A stretch of DNA of 64,000 nucleotides. Source: Rhodococcus pseudokoreensis (GTDB lineage Bacteria; Actinomycetota; Actinomycetes; Mycobacteriales; Mycobacteriaceae). The stretch lies in the NCBI RefSeq assembly GCF_017068395.1, contig NZ_CP070618.1:103010-167009 (forward strand). The letters are read 5' to 3'. The notes under the pieces are model-generated. The model had not been told where the DNA came from, made no database searches, and saw only the letters and a program-made list of their open reading frames with translations. Both the position numbers and the translations under genes were made by a program. Below, one piece after another: positions 61,590 through 64,000 of this stretch. Position 1 is the first letter of the stretch; every line of letters starts with the position of its first letter.

Positions 61590-62825
61590 ATGAGCAACCA
61601 GATCCCCGCCGGTAATCGGGCCGCGCGCCGCGCAGGTGGCCGGCACCGTCGAGCCAATGCCACGCACGCGGCCACTGCACTGGCGGTAGCCACGGCGGCG
61701 CTGGCCTCCGGTATCGCCCTGTCGCCGTCCGCGATCGCCGAGCCGATCCAGGGAGGTGTCACCGGTGGAAGCAACCAGGAAGGTGTGACCGGAGCCGACA
61801 CTCAGGGCGGAACCACCACCTCCACACCGACACCCCAGATCGAGCCCGCGTACGTCCCGGAGGCCCCGGCGGAGCCGGAGTACTGGGTCGCCCCGCCCGC
61901 CGCCTACGAGAACATCGAATGGCGAGCGTTGCCGAATTACGACTACGAAAACGACTCGTACATCACGCCGGACGACTACTACGTCGCACCGGTCCGGGTG
62001 CAGGAGTTGCACCTGCCGACCGCCGTCGCGCCGACCGCTCCGATCATCGCTCCACGCGACACCCTCCGGATCGGTGAAATGCACATCAAGCAGCCGAACT
62101 GGATCACCGACGAGGACAAGGACCGCACCAACAACACCTTCGCGGTAGTCGAATCAGGGGTGTCGACGGCCTGGCGATCGATGGGTGTCGAGACCGACCG
62201 AGCTGACCGGATCGCCGCCGCCCAAGTCGGTGCCGGGGCAGCAGGGGCGACAGTCGGTGCCCTCACCGCAGGCGCAACAGCCGCCACAGCAGGTGCTCTG
62301 GTCGGCGGCACCATCGGCGGCATCGCCGGAATGACCGCGGGCACCGTCTTCCTCCCCGGAATCGGATGGGTGCCAGTCGGCGTCATCGGCACCGCCGCGG
62401 GCGCGGGTATCGGTGCCGCAGCAGCGGGTATCCCGGCCGCGGCCGCGGGCGCCCTGGTCGGCGGCGGGATCGCAGTGGCCGCGGTGACCCCGCTCGCGGC
62501 GGGTGACAAGGGCGAACCGCACGAGGTCGAAGTCCCGGACATCGACCAGGAGGCAGTGACCGCGCAGACCGAGACGGTGCTCACCGACTGGGAGAACTCC
62601 GGCCCGATCGGACAGGCTGCGGCGTCGGCCGTGCAGGACACAGTCGAGTCCGCGCCGGCGATCGACCAACAGGCGCGCGACTTCGCCTCGGCCCAGCCCG
62701 GAGGGCAACAGGTGATCGAGCAGGTCGAGGGCACCCTCAATTCGTTCTTCAACGACGCCACGCCGGGTCTGGCGGGGAACCTGCTGGCGAACGCCGTCGG
62801 CGGCGGCGTCGTGCGCGGCAACTGA
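61590..62825 (+). CDS. Exported glycine-zipper protein, 411 aa
   Basis: ATG 61590 has GAAAGG about 10 nt upstream. The signal peptide is long and basic (~1-50, 'AVATAALASGIALSPSAIAEP'). A Pro/Tyr/Asp-rich external region (~75-170) is followed by a Gly/Ala-zipper membrane segment (~205-310, 'GAGAAGATVGALTAGATAATAGALVGGTIGGIAGM') and a helical tail. Glycine-zipper modules form membrane-spanning bundles, so it may line or seal the transfer channel in the cell envelope. Confidence 0.72.
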   Translation: MSNQIPAGNRAARRAGGRHRRANATHAATALAVATAALASGIALSPSAIAEPIQGGVTGGSNQEGVTGADTQGGTTTSTPTPQIEPAYVPEAPAEPEYWVAPPAAYENIEWRALPNYDYENDSYITPDDYYVAPVRVQELHLPTAVAPTAPIIAPRDTLRIGEMHIKQPNWITDEDKDRTNNTFAVVESGVSTAWRSMGVETDRADRIAAAQVGAGAAGATVGALTAGATAATAGALVGGTIGGIAGMTAGTVFLPGIGWVPVGVIGTAAGAGIGAAAAGIPAAAAGALVGGGIAVAAVTPLAAGDKGEPHEVEVPDIDQEAVTAQTETVLTDWENSGPIGQAAASAVQDTVESAPAIDQQARDFASAQPGGQQVIEQVEGTLNSFFNDATPGLAGNLLANAVGGGVVRGN

Positions 62826-62849
62826 TCCCGAGAAAGTGGGTGCAACACC

Positions 62850-63566
62850 ATGAAGAGGCCGACCCTCGGACGTAAGTCCTCACAGCATCCCGCCGTAATC
62901 GACCTTCTCGGTGGTACACCCACCGGCGACGTCCCCTCAGGCACCCGCACCACTGGTGCGGTGTCCGAGGGGCTGGTCAAGCCACTATCAACGGCAGCCC
63001 GGAGAACGCATGGCCCTTCCGATGGTCGCCGCCTATACGTGAAGACCGCAGCCGCAATTGGCATGGCCGCCGCCATCGTTGTGGCCGTGGTGGTCGCGAA
63101 CGACCAGATGCGCGAGGATAACCCCGATCCAACTCAGGCTGCGATGACGGCCGCCGCCCCGACCGACGAGAACGGACTGCCCACGCTCAACCTGCCCGAA
63201 CCTGAAAGGGCCGAGGAACCGGAGACCACGGGGGACGGCGAATGCCGCGCCGATCGCGGTGACCAGAAGAGCGGTGCGGGCGTCATCGCAGCGTTCAACC
63301 ACGCGTACTACATCCAGCGCAATGGGGAAGCCGCGCGAGCGCTTGCGACGCCTACTTCTTCGGTGCAGCCCGCGCCCGAGTTGCAAAAGTTCATCGACGC
63401 TGTGCCGGTCGGTACCAACTACTGCATCCGCACGATGAAGCTGTCCGACGGGGTCTACCTGGTCGACCTCTCCCTGATGAAGCCCGGACAGCCGGTGGAC
63501 CGCGGTACCCAGACCGTCACTACCCAGCAGACCGATGGCCGCTGGTTCGTCGACGTCTTCAAGTAA
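62850..63566 (+). CDS. Membrane-anchored NTF2-like protein, 238 aa
   Basis: A cytoplasmic N-terminus of ~63 residues is followed by one transmembrane helix (~65-85, 'TAAAIGMAAAIVVAVVVA') and an external domain with 'AGVIAAFNHAYYIQRNGEAARALATP' and 'YLVDLSLMKPGQPVDRGTQTVTTQQTDGRWFVDVF'. The ending 'DGRWFVDVF' is like the 'RWVVDTP' of the VirB8-like protein, so an NTF2-like VirB8-class role is plausible. It lies between two exported proteins of the rightward operon. Confidence 0.7.
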   Translation: MKRPTLGRKSSQHPAVIDLLGGTPTGDVPSGTRTTGAVSEGLVKPLSTAARRTHGPSDGRRLYVKTAAAIGMAAAIVVAVVVANDQMREDNPDPTQAAMTAAAPTDENGLPTLNLPEPERAEEPETTGDGECRADRGDQKSGAGVIAAFNHAYYIQRNGEAARALATPTSSVQPAPELQKFIDAVPVGTNYCIRTMKLSDGVYLVDLSLMKPGQPVDRGTQTVTTQQTDGRWFVDVFK

Positions 63567-63610
63567 CCCGCCCACCGGGCGACATGGCCACCGAAAGGAA
63601 CCACAAACCG

Positions 63611-64000
63611 ATGACTCTGTCCCACAGACGGCGCCGCCGGGCAGCTGCCGCTGCCGCTCTTGCCGGCGGCGCCGTCGCCGCACTGACCGCCTGCGGAGGC
63701 GACGAGGGCCGCCTGGCCGCGGCGGTCTCAGCCTCGACCAGCGGAGTGATCGTCACCGATGCCAGCACCGATCTGGGCAGCATCATCATCGGCTGGGGAG
63801 ATGACCACTCGGACACCGAGATCACCACGCCACGCCCCGACCAGCTCGAGGCTCGGTGCTACGGAAGCGGAGACGCACTCGCAGTCGACATCACCGCCCC
63901 GCATGGATGGAAGATTCACGCCAGCAGCGGCTCTCAGATACTCGCCATCGAGAACGTCGACCAGGGCCTCGCCCGAACCGACGTCGACGCCACCACCAGG
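63611..64000 (+). CDS. Lipoprotein, 3' end outside window
   Basis: The first 130 residues are visible. The basic start and hydrophobic core end in lipobox 'LTAC' (Cys28). The mature part contains 'ARCYGSGDALAVDITAPHGWKIHASSGSQILAIENVDQG', a clear match in pattern to the lipoprotein at 39212-39769. It belongs to the rightward conjugation operon. Truncated only by the window edge. Confidence 0.8.
   Translation, partial: MTLSHRRRRRAAAAAALAGGAVAALTACGGDEGRLAAAVSASTSGVIVTDASTDLGSIIIGWGDDHSDTEITTPRPDQLEARCYGSGDALAVDITAPHGWKIHASSGSQILAIENVDQGLARTDVDATTR

Overview
The window looks like part of a large conjugative plasmid from a high-GC, mycolic-acid-type actinobacterium, most likely Rhodococcus or a close relative (Nocardia/Gordonia). 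The grounds are strong GC codon bias with frequent GTG/TTG starts, a cutinase-family protein, a WhiB-like protein, an ImuA'-like SOS gene, FabG and DUF5593-type genes, and a plasmid core made of ParA, a ParB-like partner, a replication-initiator candidate and a type IV secretion (T4SS) cluster. No rRNA, tRNA or CRISPR array was seen. No relaxase gene is visible, so the mobilisation gene and possibly the true oriT lie outside the window or are unrecognised.

Region 1 (0-12.3 kb) is accessory cargo: a PLD-like protein, small zinc-ribbon proteins, and a block of metabolic/resistance-type genes (MazG-like pyrophosphatase, ComB-like phosphatase, MATE exporter, GNAT acetyltransferase, DinB/DUF664 protein, aminoglycoside-phosphotransferase-like kinase) flanked by two ~86% identical DUF3626 genes. 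A frameshifted ATP-dependent DNA ligase follows. Region 2 (12.3-19 kb) holds small hypothetical proteins, a methyltransferase, a small HTH protein, a saccharopine-dehydrogenase-like reductase and an orphan imuA'-like gene behind a LexA box. Region 3 (19-22.8 kb) is a compact operon with a small Cys-rich protein, a 669-aa ADP-ribosyltransferase-like protein, a 56-aa protein and an ADP-ribosylglycohydrolase. This is a writer/eraser pair that may be a toxin/antidote module.

Region 4 (23-30.8 kb) has an operon led by a secreted cutinase-like protein, then an operon of overlapping genes with two DUF2637 (Spd-like) membrane proteins, and parAB with modular repeats upstream that probably form the centromere. 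Region 5 (31-39 kb) has a beta-solenoid-like protein, the Rep candidate, a WhiB-like operon, an XRE regulator, a DUF5593-like protein and fabG.

Region 6 (39-64 kb) is the conjugation locus. Two divergent operons start from a structured 1.3-kb region at 56.0-57.3 kb. The leftward operon encodes a VirB2-like small membrane protein, a PrgI/VirB3-like protein, VirB4, a VirB6/TrbL-like protein, a VirB8-like protein, a three-domain peptidoglycan hydrolase, a further membrane-anchored protein and a lipoprotein. The rightward operon encodes an FtsK/TraB-like ATPase, small proteins, a MinD-like ATPase, a glycine-zipper exported protein, a membrane-anchored protein and a lipoprotein that runs off the window. 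A 22-bp element plus matched -35/-10 boxes is shared by both conjugation promoters and by the cutinase operon, which suggests one regulon.

The leftward conjugation operon is interrupted by a complete 7,036-bp Tn7-like transposon (40569..47604) with tnsA, tnsB, tnsC and tniQ, an 11-bp terminal inverted repeat and a 5-bp ATAGA target duplication. Its TniQ is unusual: LysR-like and PadR-like winged-helix regions are fused to its C-terminal half. The insertion lies directly beside a 13-bp motif (ACGACACGTCCCC) that recurs about ten times in this window, mostly near gene 3' ends.
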